From the NCBI GenBank assembly GCA_916048095.2, contig OU696586.1, positions 5,344,249 through 5,408,248 of the forward strand: 64,000 nucleotides of DNA. The letters are read 5' to 3'. This document shows, in pieces, positions 1-12,322 of the stretch (the first letter of the stretch is position 1; every line of letters begins with the position of its first letter). The DNA is from Sacculina carcini (lineage: Eukaryota; Arthropoda; Thecostraca; Sacculinidae). The position numbers were made by a program, and so were the translations under genes. Under the pieces are notes generated by a model. The model saw only the letters and a program-made list of their open reading frames with translations, made no database searches and had not been told where the DNA came from.

Positions 1-622
1 TTAGCTGACATTTTTGGGCATGTAAATGAATTGAACAAGGAACTGCAAGGAAAGAAAGTAAATCTCCTGTTAGCAAAGGAAAAAATTTCAGCATTTGTAT
101 CAGTTTCAGTTTTTGTTTCAGTTTTTGGAAGACTGTCAAGACTGCAGTTTTAGTGACATAAAGGAGACAGTCACAAGGCACCTGACAAAACTTAGAAATA
201 GGTTCTGTGATTATCTTCCAGAACTTGATTCACATGCTGTCAGCTGGGTTGTAAATCCCTTCAAAAGTGAGCTGTCTGATTTGCCTGAACAGCCTGAAGG
301 ATTGGCAGAAGAGATTATTGAACTTCGTTCCAGCAATGAAACAAAAATGGAATTTGAGAACAACGATGATCTCTCAAGTTTTTGGATGTCAAAAACTGCA
401 AAGGCTTATAAAATTGCGCATATGGAAGCAACTAAAATGCTACTACCTTTCGCAACAACCTACCTTTGCGAACAAGGTTTTTCTACCCTGGTCAATTTAA
501 AAAACAAATACAGAAACCGGTTGAATCCTGAAGACAGCATCCTAGTAGCAGTAACATCAAAAACCCCTGATATCGACTTTGTTGTATCCAAGATGAAACA
601 GTATCATTTTTCCAAAGCCTGA
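1..622 (+). pseudogene. hAT-type transposase, C-terminal fragment (ZBED5/FAM200-like)
   Basis: This looks like the C-terminal third of a hAT-superfamily transposase of the ZBED5/FAM200/SCAND3 type. The reading frame is open from base 1 (LADIFGHVNELNKELQGKK), then shifts by one base at about 100-130, inside a run of short TTTCAG-type repeats. It continues in another frame to the TGA at 620-622. The second part carries the hAT dimerisation region, with the signature TTYLCEQGFSTLVNLKNKYRNRL near the end. The N-terminus lies off the left edge. The frameshift suggests a dead copy, although a sequencing error in the small repeat could give the same picture. The family assignment comes from remembered motifs, not from a search. 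Confidence 0.75.
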
Positions 623-1215
623 GGTAGCTGATATGAGTATATTTAAAACCTCAATCTGGTGTCAAAATATTAATGTTTTCAATATTCTCTTAATTCTTTT
701 GTGCTGTGGCGTACACATATTTCACTGACACACATGTTATTTTTATTAATTTCACTGTATAATGTTTTCTAATTGTTTAAATTTAATGCAGCGAATTTCA
801 CATATTGTATAGCTTTACACGACTTGCGATTGTTTTCAATGTCACAATGTACACGACCGGACGTATTTGTGCTTGCATGTGCGTGTGTATATGTGCGTGT
901 TATTTTCTCTCGTGTTTTTGTCGTGTCATGTACAGTTTTCCGTTTATCAGTCGTGTACGCATGTCATCTTCATTGTTACCTGCCTATTAGTCGTGCTTGA
1001 CTGTTGCGGGTACCGTATCATTTATTTATACACCTGCATTCGTGTTTTCCGCTGCGCGTATTTTTGTTTTTCCGCTGTGCGTATTGTACATTTTTATGTG
1101 TTTACCTGTATATAACGTGTGGTGTGTTGTGTGTAGTGTGTGCGTGCATGGTAATATATGCCATATTAGTGGATTAAATAAAAAAAATATTTTGTTATTG
1201 TATGAATTTAAAATA

Positions 1216-1639
1216 CAGTCGACCCTCCAAATAACGGACCTCTAAATAGCGGAATCCTCCAAATAGCGGAATATTTCTTCGGTCCCGATTAAAAGCCTAT
1301 CAAATACGTGTTAATTGCACCTCCAAATAGCGAAATTTCTACCTCCGAATAGCGGAAAACTCCAAATAACGGACTGCTTTATTGGTACCCACTCATATAG
1401 TACACCTCCAAATAGCGGAAACGGGGGTAATGTGCGTTGTGAATTAATAAAAAATGGTTAATTATTATAGAAAAATTCAAACTGACAATCAATAAAGGAA
1501 GTTTATGTGAAAAATGGACGATTCATAGTAAGAAAGGTTGATTAGCATTGTTACATCGCACACCTCCAAATAGCGGAAACCTCTAAATAGCGGAACTTTT
1601 TGTCGGTCCCTTCGATTCCGCTATTTGGAGGGCCGACTG
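1216..1639. mobile_element. pogo/Tigger-like MITE with subterminal repeats
   Basis: A 424 bp non-coding element is bounded by inverted ends. The left end reads CAGTCGACCCTCCAAATA and the right end is its near-perfect reverse complement. It is flanked by TA at 1214-1215 and 1640-1641, as expected for Tc1/mariner/pogo insertions. The CAGTCGACCCTC-type end resembles Tigger/pogo ends. Inside, the short motif CCTCCAAATAGCGGA recurs at least seven times, mostly near the two ends, like transposase-binding subterminal repeats. No transposase is encoded, so it would have to be mobilised in trans. Confidence 0.75.
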
Positions 1640-2214
1640 TACATGGTTTTGCTTGTGTGCCATGTAACGCTAAGAGTGTTTTATTTCTGTTTATAAATGT
1701 GATTCCTACATTTGTCTTGTGTTTTGTTTCCATGCCAAAAACAGACTTTAATTTCCCTATGATAGATGAAATTCACCATTAAACTTTTTCCAATATACAT
1801 TTTTTGTTTATTTATTACTATTCATGAATTATATAAGTAAACTGGTTTGTCCACCAGAGTACTTCCAAGCGTGGGGGTAAATTGATATTACTACAAACTC
1901 CATTGGGGTAACACCCAAAAAAGTTACCCGACCCCTGCTCTAATTGAACGATACCTTAAATTTAACGACATTACGGGGAAACGTTTGAAAAATAGAACGA
2001 CATGCCGCTCAAAGGGAGGTTTTGCGGTGTTTTTGCAAGTCATGGACAATGCACATAACATTTCCTCTATAACTCCTTGTAAAATTGTGCTCATTCATGA
2101 AAGCACACAGGCGTCTGAGAAAACTACCGTCTGCTTGCTTCAAGTACGTCCTTTTCTCTATGTAAAACAGTCCTCAAATCATGAAAACGTCCACCAGGAT
2201 GAAAAAGGCGTGCC
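1640..2214. other. No gene seen; possible old hAT 3' end
   Basis: This is A/T-rich sequence without a convincing gene. Around 1850-1941 the text on GGGGTAA and the closing GACCCCTG resemble the degenerate terminal part of hAT elements. It could therefore be the 3' end of the element whose transposase fragment occupies 1-622, but no flanking duplication could be identified. It should hold part of a PARP1 intron, because the gene continues leftward out of the window. Confidence 0.3.
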
Positions 2215-2597
2215 GGTGTGTGTGTGCGTGTGTGTATGTATGTGTGTGTGCGTGTGTGAGTGTATGTAAGTGCGTGTAGGCGTGTGTGTGTGTATGTTAG
2301 TGTGTGTGAGTGTATGTATGTGCGTGTGTGTGTATGTATGTGTGTGAGTGTGTGTGTGTGTGTGTATGTATGTGCGTGTGTGTGTATGTATGTGTGTGTG
2401 TGTGTATGTTAGTGTGTGTGAGTGTATGTATGTGCGTGTGTGTGTATGTATGTGTGTGTGTGTGTGTGAGTGTATGTATGTGTGTATGTATGAGTGTATG
2501 TATGTGCGTGTGTGTGTATGTATGTGTGTGTGTGTGTGTGAGTGTATGTATGTGTGTATGTATGAGTGTATGTATGTGTGAGTGTGTAGACGTGTTC
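2215..2597. repeat. Complex (TG)n / TGTA microsatellite
   Basis: About 380 bp of TG dinucleotides is interspersed with GTAT and GTGAG units. It lies in a PARP1 intron immediately next to the BRCT exon. Open frames through it encode only alternating Cys-Val or His-Thr and are not genes. Confidence 0.95.
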
Positions 2598-2605
2598 ACA
2601 GATAC

Positions 2606-5600
2606 CCTGGGTGCAGACGAGCGCAGCCACCTTGTCCGTCACTCGCTTGACAATTGTGGCGCCCATGCGTCGCAGTACAGTGCTAGTGTCGTCCGCCACG
2701 CCACCACTCAACACAAACTTGAGTCCTTGTAACGGAGTGGCGGACAACACTCGCTCTCTGACACCACATCAATCACAGAAACACACATACACAAACATGA
2801 AGCAAGACATCAGTAGAAAAAGAGATAGTTCTGGTAGAAAACGAGCATCCAAATGTCTCCATCTCAAAACTGATCCAACTGATTAGAAGAAATACAGATG
2901 AACATAGAATTGCATACACTCGTACAAAAGAAAAAGTCAAATTTGAATGAATACTTAACAAACTTAAAGCGTATACAATTAAAATCCCAATTGTATATAA
3001 ATTAAACCGCATGAAATAGACAAAAATTTACGCGCAGACACAAGCGCTTTCAGAATCATTTACCTTTTTCCAGCCTCCTTCTGGGCCGTTCGCTCGCCCA
3101 AATCAGCGAGAATTCGATGGGAAATTTTACACTTGTAGGAATTTCTGCCGCCAAAAACCAACACAGTAAGATAAACAAACCAAAATAACTCATTGACTAT
3201 TGAATATTCCATCAGCTAAATTAGCTAACAATCTTAATTGGTTGATATATGCATTTAATACAACAAATAAAACGATAATTTAGCGTAAATGGCATGTTAT
3301 TTTAGCTCACATTACACTGACCAACAATTTAAAATAAACTCACAATTATAAACACTATCAATGAAACACACATGATACAATATGGCTTCATTAACGGCTA
3401 TATTTGCCTCTCCATTAGTCGTCTGATTCATTGCTCCATTGTATCATAGAGACACAGTTAGAAAACAAGCCCAAAGATACACCACTACGTCCAGTGGCAA
3501 CACTCACAGAAACGGATATTCAGTCTTGAGCGAGTCTGGCACGATGAACTTGCGTCGCTCAGGCTGCACCACCACGTTGGTGCATTTGGTCCACTCGGAC
3601 AAATCGCCGCCACACTGATAACCCACGCCACTCCTGCACACAAACACAAACACACACACACAGGATTTTCTTTTAGAAAAGTATATCGGTGCCATCATGA
3701 AACATGTTCCAACACTAAAAGTTCGTACGAGGAAGAAAAATGCGTGGTATAATAGAAGGTGTGAAGAAGCACGAGATAGAAAACAAAAGGCGTGGAACAG
3801 GTTACGAAAGCGTAACACCGCTTGTCATTGGAAGCAATTTAAACAAGCGAGAAATGAATACTACATAAGATATGAAATGAATACTACATAATGAATAGAA
3901 CATAAGAAGACAGGAGACAAGAAACATGAAAAGAACATCATTGACAGGTGTAAGGACGATCCAAAAATGTTCTACGGCTATGTCAACCGTAAGATGAAAA
4001 ATTATGCTGGTATAGAGGAGATTCATTTTGATGGTGAGATATACACTGAACCCGAGCAGATGTGTGAAGTGCTAAATAAGAGTTTTCAGACGGTCTTCAC
4101 AGATGAGAAAATGTTTCATGGCATTGCGAGTTCAGAACCATGTAAACCAATGGATCAATGGATTTGTCACCCGAAAATAAATATTGACCAGACTCGTTAT
4201 TAAAGACAGAAGAAAATCAGTTGGCTCGGATAATGTGTCGGGATTTATCCTTGAAGAATGCAGAACTGAACTGATTGAGCCACTGTTTGATATTATACGG
4301 ACTAGCTTAAAAACAGGTGAGCTGCCACTGCAATGGAAACAGTCAAAAATTGTGCCGATTTACAAGAAAGGAACAGAGAATGATCCGTCCAATTACAGAC
4401 CAGTTTCTATGACAAGCATTTTGTGCAAATTATGTGAGGGCATTATAAAGGACCGATGAGTGCGCCACCTGGAAGAGGAGGAACTTGTGGTGCGCCACGC
4501 GTAACTGCGTCTCGCGCCACCTGGCGGTACCTGCCAGAAGCGCAGTGTCATGTGCAGCTATTTGTATGTTTGTGTGCCGTGTTGTGTTTGTTCGTCATTG
4601 TGCGTGTTTGACCTTGTGCGTATGTTTGTCTGTACTTGTCTTGCTCGTGTCTTGTTATATGCATGAATACAGTCGGTCCATAGAACTCGTCCTGTTTGAG
4701 TGTAACGCTCCGTGGCGAGCCAACCGCCACAAACTATTGTCAGATTCTCAACACGGATTCAGAGCTAGCAGATCATGTGTTTCGAGTTTGTTGTGCTTTT
4801 ACAGCAGGACTGTTGATGCAATTCAAGAGCGAGACCAGTGGGCAGATTGTGTTTATCTCGATATGCGTAAAGCGTTCGATAAGGTGCCACATATGAGACT
4901 CTTATGGAAACTTGAAAATAATGGTGGAATAGAAGGAAATTATTGGACTGGATGAAACATTTTCTCGTAGGAAGAAAGATGAGCACTACAGTGAGAGGAG
5001 CGACGTCATCATAGAGAGATGTGAATAGCGGCGTGCCTCAGGGATCCTTTTTGGGACCCATATTGTTTCTGGTGTATATAAATGACATGGTGACAGACAT
5101 CGAAAGCAACATACATCTCTTTGCTGACGACGCCAAAATAATGAGAGCCATATCAAGTGCTACAGACTGTGAAATATTACAAGGAGATCTGAAGAAGTTG
5201 CATCGATGGAGTTCTGAATGGCTGATGAGTTTTAATGACTCAAAATGTCCTGTAATGAAATTTGGAACTAGTCAAAAAAGGCCATTATTTGAGTATAAGC
5301 TGGGAGACTTGAAACTGAAGGAAATTGATCAAGAGAAAGATTTGGGAGATATAATACAAAATGATTTGTCTCCAGATGCTCATGTAAATTATATATACCG
5401 GAAAACATATGCAGCTATAATACGCATGAGATACGTCTTCAATCACAACGACCACGATATGATGAGAAATATAATAGTGACAATAATCGGACCAAGAATT
5501 TAGTATGCTGCCGTTGTATGGTGCCCACACGAAGTGCGACATATAAGAAACATTTAAAAATTACAGAGATTGGCGACCAAACTAGTAGCGGAGATTCGTG

Positions 5601-8600
5601 CGCTACCCTATGAGGAAAGGTTGGATGAGATGAATCTACCAACGTTGGAGAGAAGAAGAGAGAGGAGACTTAATTAACATCTACAGATTCATGACAGGAA
5701 TACTGGATTAGAAAGAAATTGGACTAGTGCAGCAAAACCAACGAGGACGAGGCCATAACAAAAAATTGAGAAAAACGAGATGTAGAAAAGACATAAAGAA
5801 ATATAGCTTTCCGTTCCGCTGTGTGAATGAATGGAACAGTTTACACAAGACGATTGTAGAAGCCAATAGTTTATCACTGTTTAAAGAAAAACTAGACAAA
5901 TATTGTAAAAAAGACAGCACAGTCCGAGCATAGCTCATATCCTGTAACCCAACTAGCTGAGTACAACTAGGTGAGTACAACTAGGTGAGTACAACTAGCT
6001 GAGTACAACTAGCTGAGTACAACTAGGTGAGTACAACTAGCTGAGTACAACTAGGTGAGTACAACTAGGTGAGTACAACTAGGTGAGTACAACTAGCTGA
6101 GTACAACTAGGTGAGTACAACTAGGTGAGTACAACTAGGTGAGTACAACTAGGTGAGTACAACTAGGTGAGTACAACTAGGTGAGTACAACTAGGTGAGT
6201 ACAACTAGGTGAGTACAACTAGGTGAGTACAACTAGGTGAGTACAACTAGGTGAGTACAACTAGGTGAGTACAACTAGGTGATTACAACTAGGTGAGTAC
6301 AACTAGGTGAGTACAACTAGGTGAGTACACACATAACTGGAAAAACTGGCAGGACACTCCCAGCAAACATGTGATCACTCACTAACACAACTCTATCTAT
6401 GCACGTAGTTGTGTGTGTATATATGTGTGTATGAGTTTATGTGTTTGTATGCATGTGTAAACGTGTATATATGAATATATATGTCAGTGTGTGTGTGTTG
6501 ATGGTGGCACCTGAAATACAGTTGTCCATTGCCGCACATATCACATGAGGCCAGCGCCCCAAAACTCATGACGTCACACAACAGGTCCAGTCTCTGTTAT
6601 CACCACAAACAACAACCACAATCAACAATTACCATGCCGTTCTAGTTGGTACATTTGGTCCACTCAGACCAGTACTCTCAAGATCACTCGCTTGTGCTTG
6701 AAATAATTGTTTCAAGCACAAGCGCAAGTGTACACACTCGTGTGGCAACACAGTGTTGCCAGGTGTTGGCAGACGTCACTGACCCGCTCCTCGCCGGTCG
6801 CCACATACTGCTCGTTCTCCTCGAGCAGCAGCTGCTGTTCAGCGCGAGACAACTGCTTGAGTCGGTCCCGGTAGCGAAACATGAGCTGGTTCTGCTTGCG
6901 TCGCGCATCAGTCTCATCTGCGCCACTTTTGCCTCCGTCTGTGCCGTTTTTGTCGCCGTTTTTCTCGGTTGATCGCGACTTTTTGGCATTGCTCGCGCCG
7001 TCCACACTATCCTCGGCCTTGCGCTTCCTAATCAAACAGCAATGAAACACAAACAATAAAACACACAAATAAACACACTGTATCACCACATGAACATAAT
7101 TCCAAGCTGAACTCGTTCACACAGCAATACCCGGCTAAAAGCCAATGACAAGCGACTACCTGTACCCATTATCTTGCTAGTTAACTATCACGACATTGTT
7201 CTCAGCATACAATATCCATCAAACGAAAAAACCGCAACCATATCAAAGTCTGATCACAACACCAACACAACACATCAGTAACAACACAACACATCAGTAA
7301 CAACAAAACACATCAGTAACAACACAACACATCAGTAACAACACAACACATCAGTAACAACACAACACATCAGTAAAAACAAAACACATCAGTAAAAACA
7401 CACATATCAGTAACAACACAACACATCAGTAACAACACAACATATCAGTAACAACACAACACATCAGTAACAATACAACACATCAGTAACAACACAACAC
7501 ATCAGTAACAACACAACACATCAGTAACAACACAACACATCAGTAACAATACAACACATCAGTAACAACACAACACATCAGTAACAACACAACACATCAG
7601 TAACAACACAACACACCATTAACAACACAACACATCAGTAACAATACAACACATCAGTAACAATACAACACATCAGTAACAACACAACACATCAGTAACA
7701 ACACAACACACCATTAACAACACAACACATCAGTAACAATACAACACATCAGTAACAACACAACACATCAGTAACAACACAACACATCAGTAACAACACA
7801 TCACATCAGTAACAACACAACACATCAGTAACAATACAATACACCATTAACAATACAACACTTCAACAAGTCATTTCACTGACGGAGCATCCACTTTGGG
7901 CAGTTGTTTCTTCAACATCTGCTGGTCTTCCTTGCCGAGACTCTTGAAGCCGGGAAATGCGGTGGCCGCGTCCCAGAAACCAATATCGTGGCGGTTCTTG
8001 ACAAAACACTCGACGTGATGCCAGCCCATGTAGGCGCCATAAGCTCTGGCACGCTCACTGTCGTACACTCGCTTGCCCAGACGCACCTCGCCCTGACCGA
8101 ACACCACACGACGCCGCCAAGTGTCATTATCAAACATCTACCCCGTCCTGCAAGTCAACACCGAATAGTATACACCCCGCTATGAGCCAAACTACAATGG
8201 TGACTACGGGAACGCTCAGGTGGAGGTGGTATTGAAACAACAACCGAACGAACCGAGTTGCAAGACTATTAGGCAATTATACATACAACACGATCACTGG
8301 ATTCACAAATATATCGCTCCAAAGTTAATCATCCGATGCAATTAGGAACTGGGCATGAAAACCAGAAAAAGCTGCAATCAAGTTTATGCATAATAAATGT
8401 AATTTAGTAACATTTTAAGGATATATTAATGGAAATAAAAAATATCCGCTTGATTTGACACAAACAGTCCTGTTTATCATTTTCATAAATCAGCGTGTGC
8501 AGTTGAATTGTCTCAGTTGATCATTCATAATAAACAGGATTGTACTTGAAATATCCGTCTCTCACACGCACGCACACACACAGACACACAAACACCAGCC

Positions 8601-10031
8601 GGCAATGCTGAACAGACTGGCTTACTTTGAGCACTTTCTGCTCGCAAACGCGACACTTGGCGCCGCCCGACTTGGAGTATTCGACCAGGTAGTCTTTGAG
8701 CGCGTCCTTACTAGCTGCCTTGCTGCCTTTCTTGCCAGCACCAGCGCCGCCTGCAACGCCACTGCACGCTGCAAACAGCAACGTTCAGTCAAACAGCAGA
8801 TAATTCATCAGATAATCAAACAGCAATTACGATTTTCCCTGGAGAAAGGCCAACTTTCAACAAAAACGCAGTAGGAAAAACCTCTAAGATTGAAGACTGA
8901 AATAACATTGAAATAATAACGATACAATATATTAATTGAATAGCGACTAAAACCAGACACTAGCCCCGAGCAGCATACGGCATCCTCAATGCATGAGTGT
9001 CGTAGTATCGTATTAAAACAATAACCACATGTAACGCGAGAATGAGGTAGGTCTCATTGTCATCCGGCATGGTGTGTGCATATCGTTGTTTGTCCCGAGC
9101 TGCGACTAGACAAGCATGGACGCACCAGCATAGCCTCGGCCGTTTTCCGCAAATTATAAATGGCTGTTTTATGCATATATGTTCGTGTGTGTGTATGTGT
9201 GTGTGTGTGTGTGCATACGTGCATAAAATCCCTGTTTGGTGGGTGTAAATATATGCGCGCATTTCTATAGACAACCTGAGGATCACCAACGCACGTGTCA
9301 CGCAGAAACAGACAATTTCAATGCAACGATTCTGCTGACGAAAACAATCCAAAAATGTGTCGTGCAGTGATAACTGCACGAGACTTATGAAGAAATGTAA
9401 AATTTCATTTGAATTTAGCAAATTTGGTTTGGCGCGAGCGATACACAAAGAGCGAAAAAACTCACAGGAAATTTTCGCGCGTATTTTCTCCTGATCATCA
9501 AATCTGAGAGCCTCGAAGTGCGCAATATCGGCCACAGAAGCCGGCTTTTGTTTTGTGAAGAAGCATGCATAATGGTACCACTTGGGCTGTTTGCCGTCGA
9601 AGAACGGAGACTGCACGTGAACGCAAAACACACATACATACAAGTGAGAGAACTGGTGGTGAGAACTGAGGCAAACAGTTTGCGAGAACACAATACAATC
9701 CTAGAATAAAAATAAACTTCACACAGCGAATGACAATCATTCACCATTCCTATATATTGTCAAATATCGAGTAAATATCATTTGAGACTTAGCTTAGCGT
9801 GTGCGTACTACAGAAATATCCTAGCAGACCCAACTGGAATTTCAAGTGAAACAGTGGAGAATTAAGCTCGCCAGCTAGATAGAAGCGAGATTTTCTCAAC
9901 AGTACACTGACCGCCACCATGGTAGCCAGACGTAGCGACTCCTTGGCAATATTATCCTTGCAGCCTTTACACGAGGCTCGACCTGATTTCGCGTACTCGG
10001 CCCGATAAGGCAGGTCGTCGGTCGACTCCAT
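2606..10031 (-). CDS. PARP1: Poly(ADP-ribose) polymerase 1, N-terminal nine exons (partial)
   Basis: This enzyme senses DNA strand breaks in the nucleus and then builds poly(ADP-ribose) on itself and on chromatin. Nine phase-consistent exons run leftward: 10031-9912 (ATG), 9610-9466, 8768-8626, 8137-7884, 7027-6784, 6593-6511, 3633-3508, 3144-3064 and 2757-2606. They encode about 449 residues in the order expected for PARP1. Zinc finger 1 has C-x2-C (CKGC) then H and C (YHYACF). Zinc finger 2 has CRVC then HHVECF. A basic linker (KRKAED) follows, then the PADR1 zinc-ribbon domain (CDMC...[12 protein letters not shown]) and a BRCT domain. The WGR, helical and catalytic parts must lie beyond the left edge. 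Introns hold a LINE, two minisatellites and microsatellites. All donors are GT. Exon 4 could start at another AG, but this choice keeps phase. Confidence 0.92.
4487..4733. mobile_element. Short insertion of unknown class inside the LINE
   Basis: About 245 bp interrupts the reverse-transcriptase frame of the surrounding LINE between the codons for ...EEEL and LSDSQHGF. Its ends, GTGGTGCGCC and the reverse complement GTGGCGGTTG, are weakly inverted. The interior is GT-rich with no coding capacity that I recognise. It may be a small DNA element or SINE, and exact borders are uncertain by several bases. Confidence 0.5.
5953..6329 (+). repeat. 14 bp minisatellite forming the LINE 3' tail
   Basis: About 26 tandem copies of GTGAGTACAACTAG are present, with GCTGAG variants near the left end. 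The array starts right where the 3' untranslated end of the LINE is expected, after AGCTCATATCCTGTAACCC. The copy ending at about 42340 has a related two-unit tail after AGCTCATCTCCTGTGC, so the array is an expanded retrotransposon tail rather than an unrelated satellite. Each unit contains AG-GTGAGT, the consensus of a 5' splice site. Confidence 0.95.
7251..7866. repeat. 19 bp minisatellite in PARP1 intron 4
   Basis: About 32 tandem copies of the 19 bp unit AACAACACAACACATCAGT occur, with scattered variants (AATAC, CACCATTA). They fill most of the intron between the second-zinc-finger exon and the linker exon of PARP1. Copies are contiguous, without unique spacers, so this is not a CRISPR-like array. 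Confidence 0.95.
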
Positions 10032-10039
10032 GATAAAAA

Positions 10040-10675
<636 letters not shown>

Positions 10676-11240
10676 CCTCGTCCTCCCCGTATTGCTCCTC
10701 CTTTCCTCCCCTTGTCTCTGTCAGTGAGTGTTAGAAGTCTCGGTGATATATTTGACTCTTCCCTTTCCTTCTCAACGAATATCCTTTGTACTGCTCGCAC
10801 TTGTCGCTTGATTCTTCGCTCGCTTTATCCCATACGCCCCTGTTTTGACCAGCCTTTCAATCAAGCTTGTGCATTCTCTTATCTTCTCCAGACTCGACTA
10901 CTGTAGCTCACTCCACTTCAGCTATGCTAATTATTCTTTAAAAATTCTTCTGTGCGTAATAAATCAGTCCTGTCGTTTTGTTTTGCATCCTAATGTCTAA
11001 CTATCCTTTGATCCCGTGACTCATTACTTGACTCCTTTTGCCTCTCTCTGATGTGTGTGTCTGGGTGCGAATGCAGGTATGCTTGTGTTTACAGGTATGT
11101 ATTAGTATAATTATGTGTATTGTATTGTGTTACTCATAGTAAATTTCATTCACTCATCATTGTTCATCATTCACTATTTAATGTGTTCATCTCATTGTGT
11201 TGATGTGTGTTCATTGTTACTTAAATTGTGTAATATTGAA
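10676..11240 (+). mobile_element. L2-like LINE fragment with internal deletion
   Basis: This is a close relative of the element at 17.2-20.3 kb. Bases from about 10690 to 10990 match its coding part around SFSTNIL.TARTCRLILRSLYPIRP. They then jump directly to the 3' end (TTTGATCCCGTGACTCATT), so about 330 bp are missing between. The 3' untranslated portion extends to about 11240. It is 5' truncated and non-coding. Confidence 0.8.
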
Positions 11241-12322
11241 CTAGTTAAAAACAGTATATCTGAAGTAATCAACCAATTAACAGCGTAAAATGTAACCCTT
11301 GCCGCTATACTAGTCAATTAAAGATGAAATTTGAATTTATGCGACCACAGCCACCGAGTACAGCGCGCTTTTCTCAATGAACTACGCGTGTATGGTATAG
11401 ATTGAATAGACTTAAATAGCGCTCCCCACCTATCCGGGGAAAACAATATCAAATTAATCGGAAAAACAACCGTTACGAATCACGATTGAAAATAAATAAC
11501 ACGAAAAGAAATATCAGAAACGATATGATAGAAGCGCAAGCACTAAACAACGCAGATTGACGCAGATTTAAACTGAACACCAAAGCACGTTCAATCTTCC
11601 GCCCAAAAAAAGACAAGTTTCAACAGCAGACGCGACACTAACAGACAAGTTCGGGCAGAATTTGTACCAAGTATTTATACAAGTATTTCAGTGTAATTTA
11701 TATTTATTATATTTTACAATATTTCACTTTCTATTTCATTGAATAGCAAAAATTATATGCTAAGCTAAAAATTATAATTCAGCGGCTCAAGAATTAAATA
11801 ATAATTTTAATTCTTCAACAGCGATGGGGAAAGCAGTACAGCACTCATATATTTGTATATCTAGCACGCCTTACCAGTAATATAAACTATGAACAGACAC
11901 TATTTTTCATTATAATAGGCATACCCAGAGCCGCAGCAACACCCCGGCCTCGTTGCTTCGTTGTATCGTTGGGGCGCCTCGTTGCTTCACGTATGATATA
12001 AAAATGTATCATATTATGTATAGCCTTTACCTTTTTACTCAGATGTTTTCACCTCAGCTTGTATTATGTGATTATGTCTAATAAATAAATCCATTATTTG
12101 GTGCTATATTTATAATGAAGTCCCAAAAGTGTTGCCTTCGGGGGAGGGGGGGGGGGGCATAAGTCCTTGCAACGGCTCTGGACATACCATATCATAGTGA
12201 ACATACACGTTTTTCTATATTTCACGTGAACAAAGGAATGCGACGAGTAGATTAACTGCATACAATGAGCGACATAAGATAAATTTTGAAAACCACCGGT
12301 TTCAAGTGAAATGTCAGCGAAT
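11241..12322. other. Intergenic sequence between PARP1 and ZW10
   Basis: No gene, RNA or recognisable element is visible here. It contains a short poly-G tract (12145-12158) and an imperfect repeat of CCTCGTTGCTTC at 11950-11990. It should include the 3' untranslated region of ZW10 (which ends at 12323, minus strand) and distal upstream sequence of PARP1. Confidence 0.6.

Larger units (their letters stand above)
3690..6329 (+). mobile_element. CR1/Jockey-type LINE fragment in a PARP1 intron
   Basis: A 5'-truncated non-LTR retrotransposon lies opposite to PARP1, between its exons 6 and 7. The pieces in order are the linker after the endonuclease (from about 3697), RT palm and finger blocks ([11 protein letters not shown] near 4385-4430; [13 protein letters not shown] near 4850; [14 protein letters not shown] near 5025-5070; LFADDAK near 5115), and the C-terminal region to 5933. 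Several stops and frameshifts, plus an insertion at about 4487-4733, make it non-functional. The 3' end runs into 14 bp tandem repeats. Two other copies of the same family occur at 23.7-25.7 kb and 41.4-42.3 kb. Confidence 0.85.

Noticed and set aside
1985..2269. Next PARP1 exon left of BRCT, or a separate small gene
   Set aside because: Neither strand reads like the PARP1 linker or WGR domain, and no matching splice sites were found. The next exon is probably outside the window.
2297..2732. Long Cys-Val and His-Thr frames on both strands
   Set aside because: They are produced by the TG/AC microsatellite. Only the non-repetitive minus-strand part (2757-2606) is coding, as the PARP1 BRCT exon.
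5953..7866. CRISPR-like regular repeats
   Set aside because: Units are contiguous without unique spacers, and the genome is eukaryotic. They are minisatellites.
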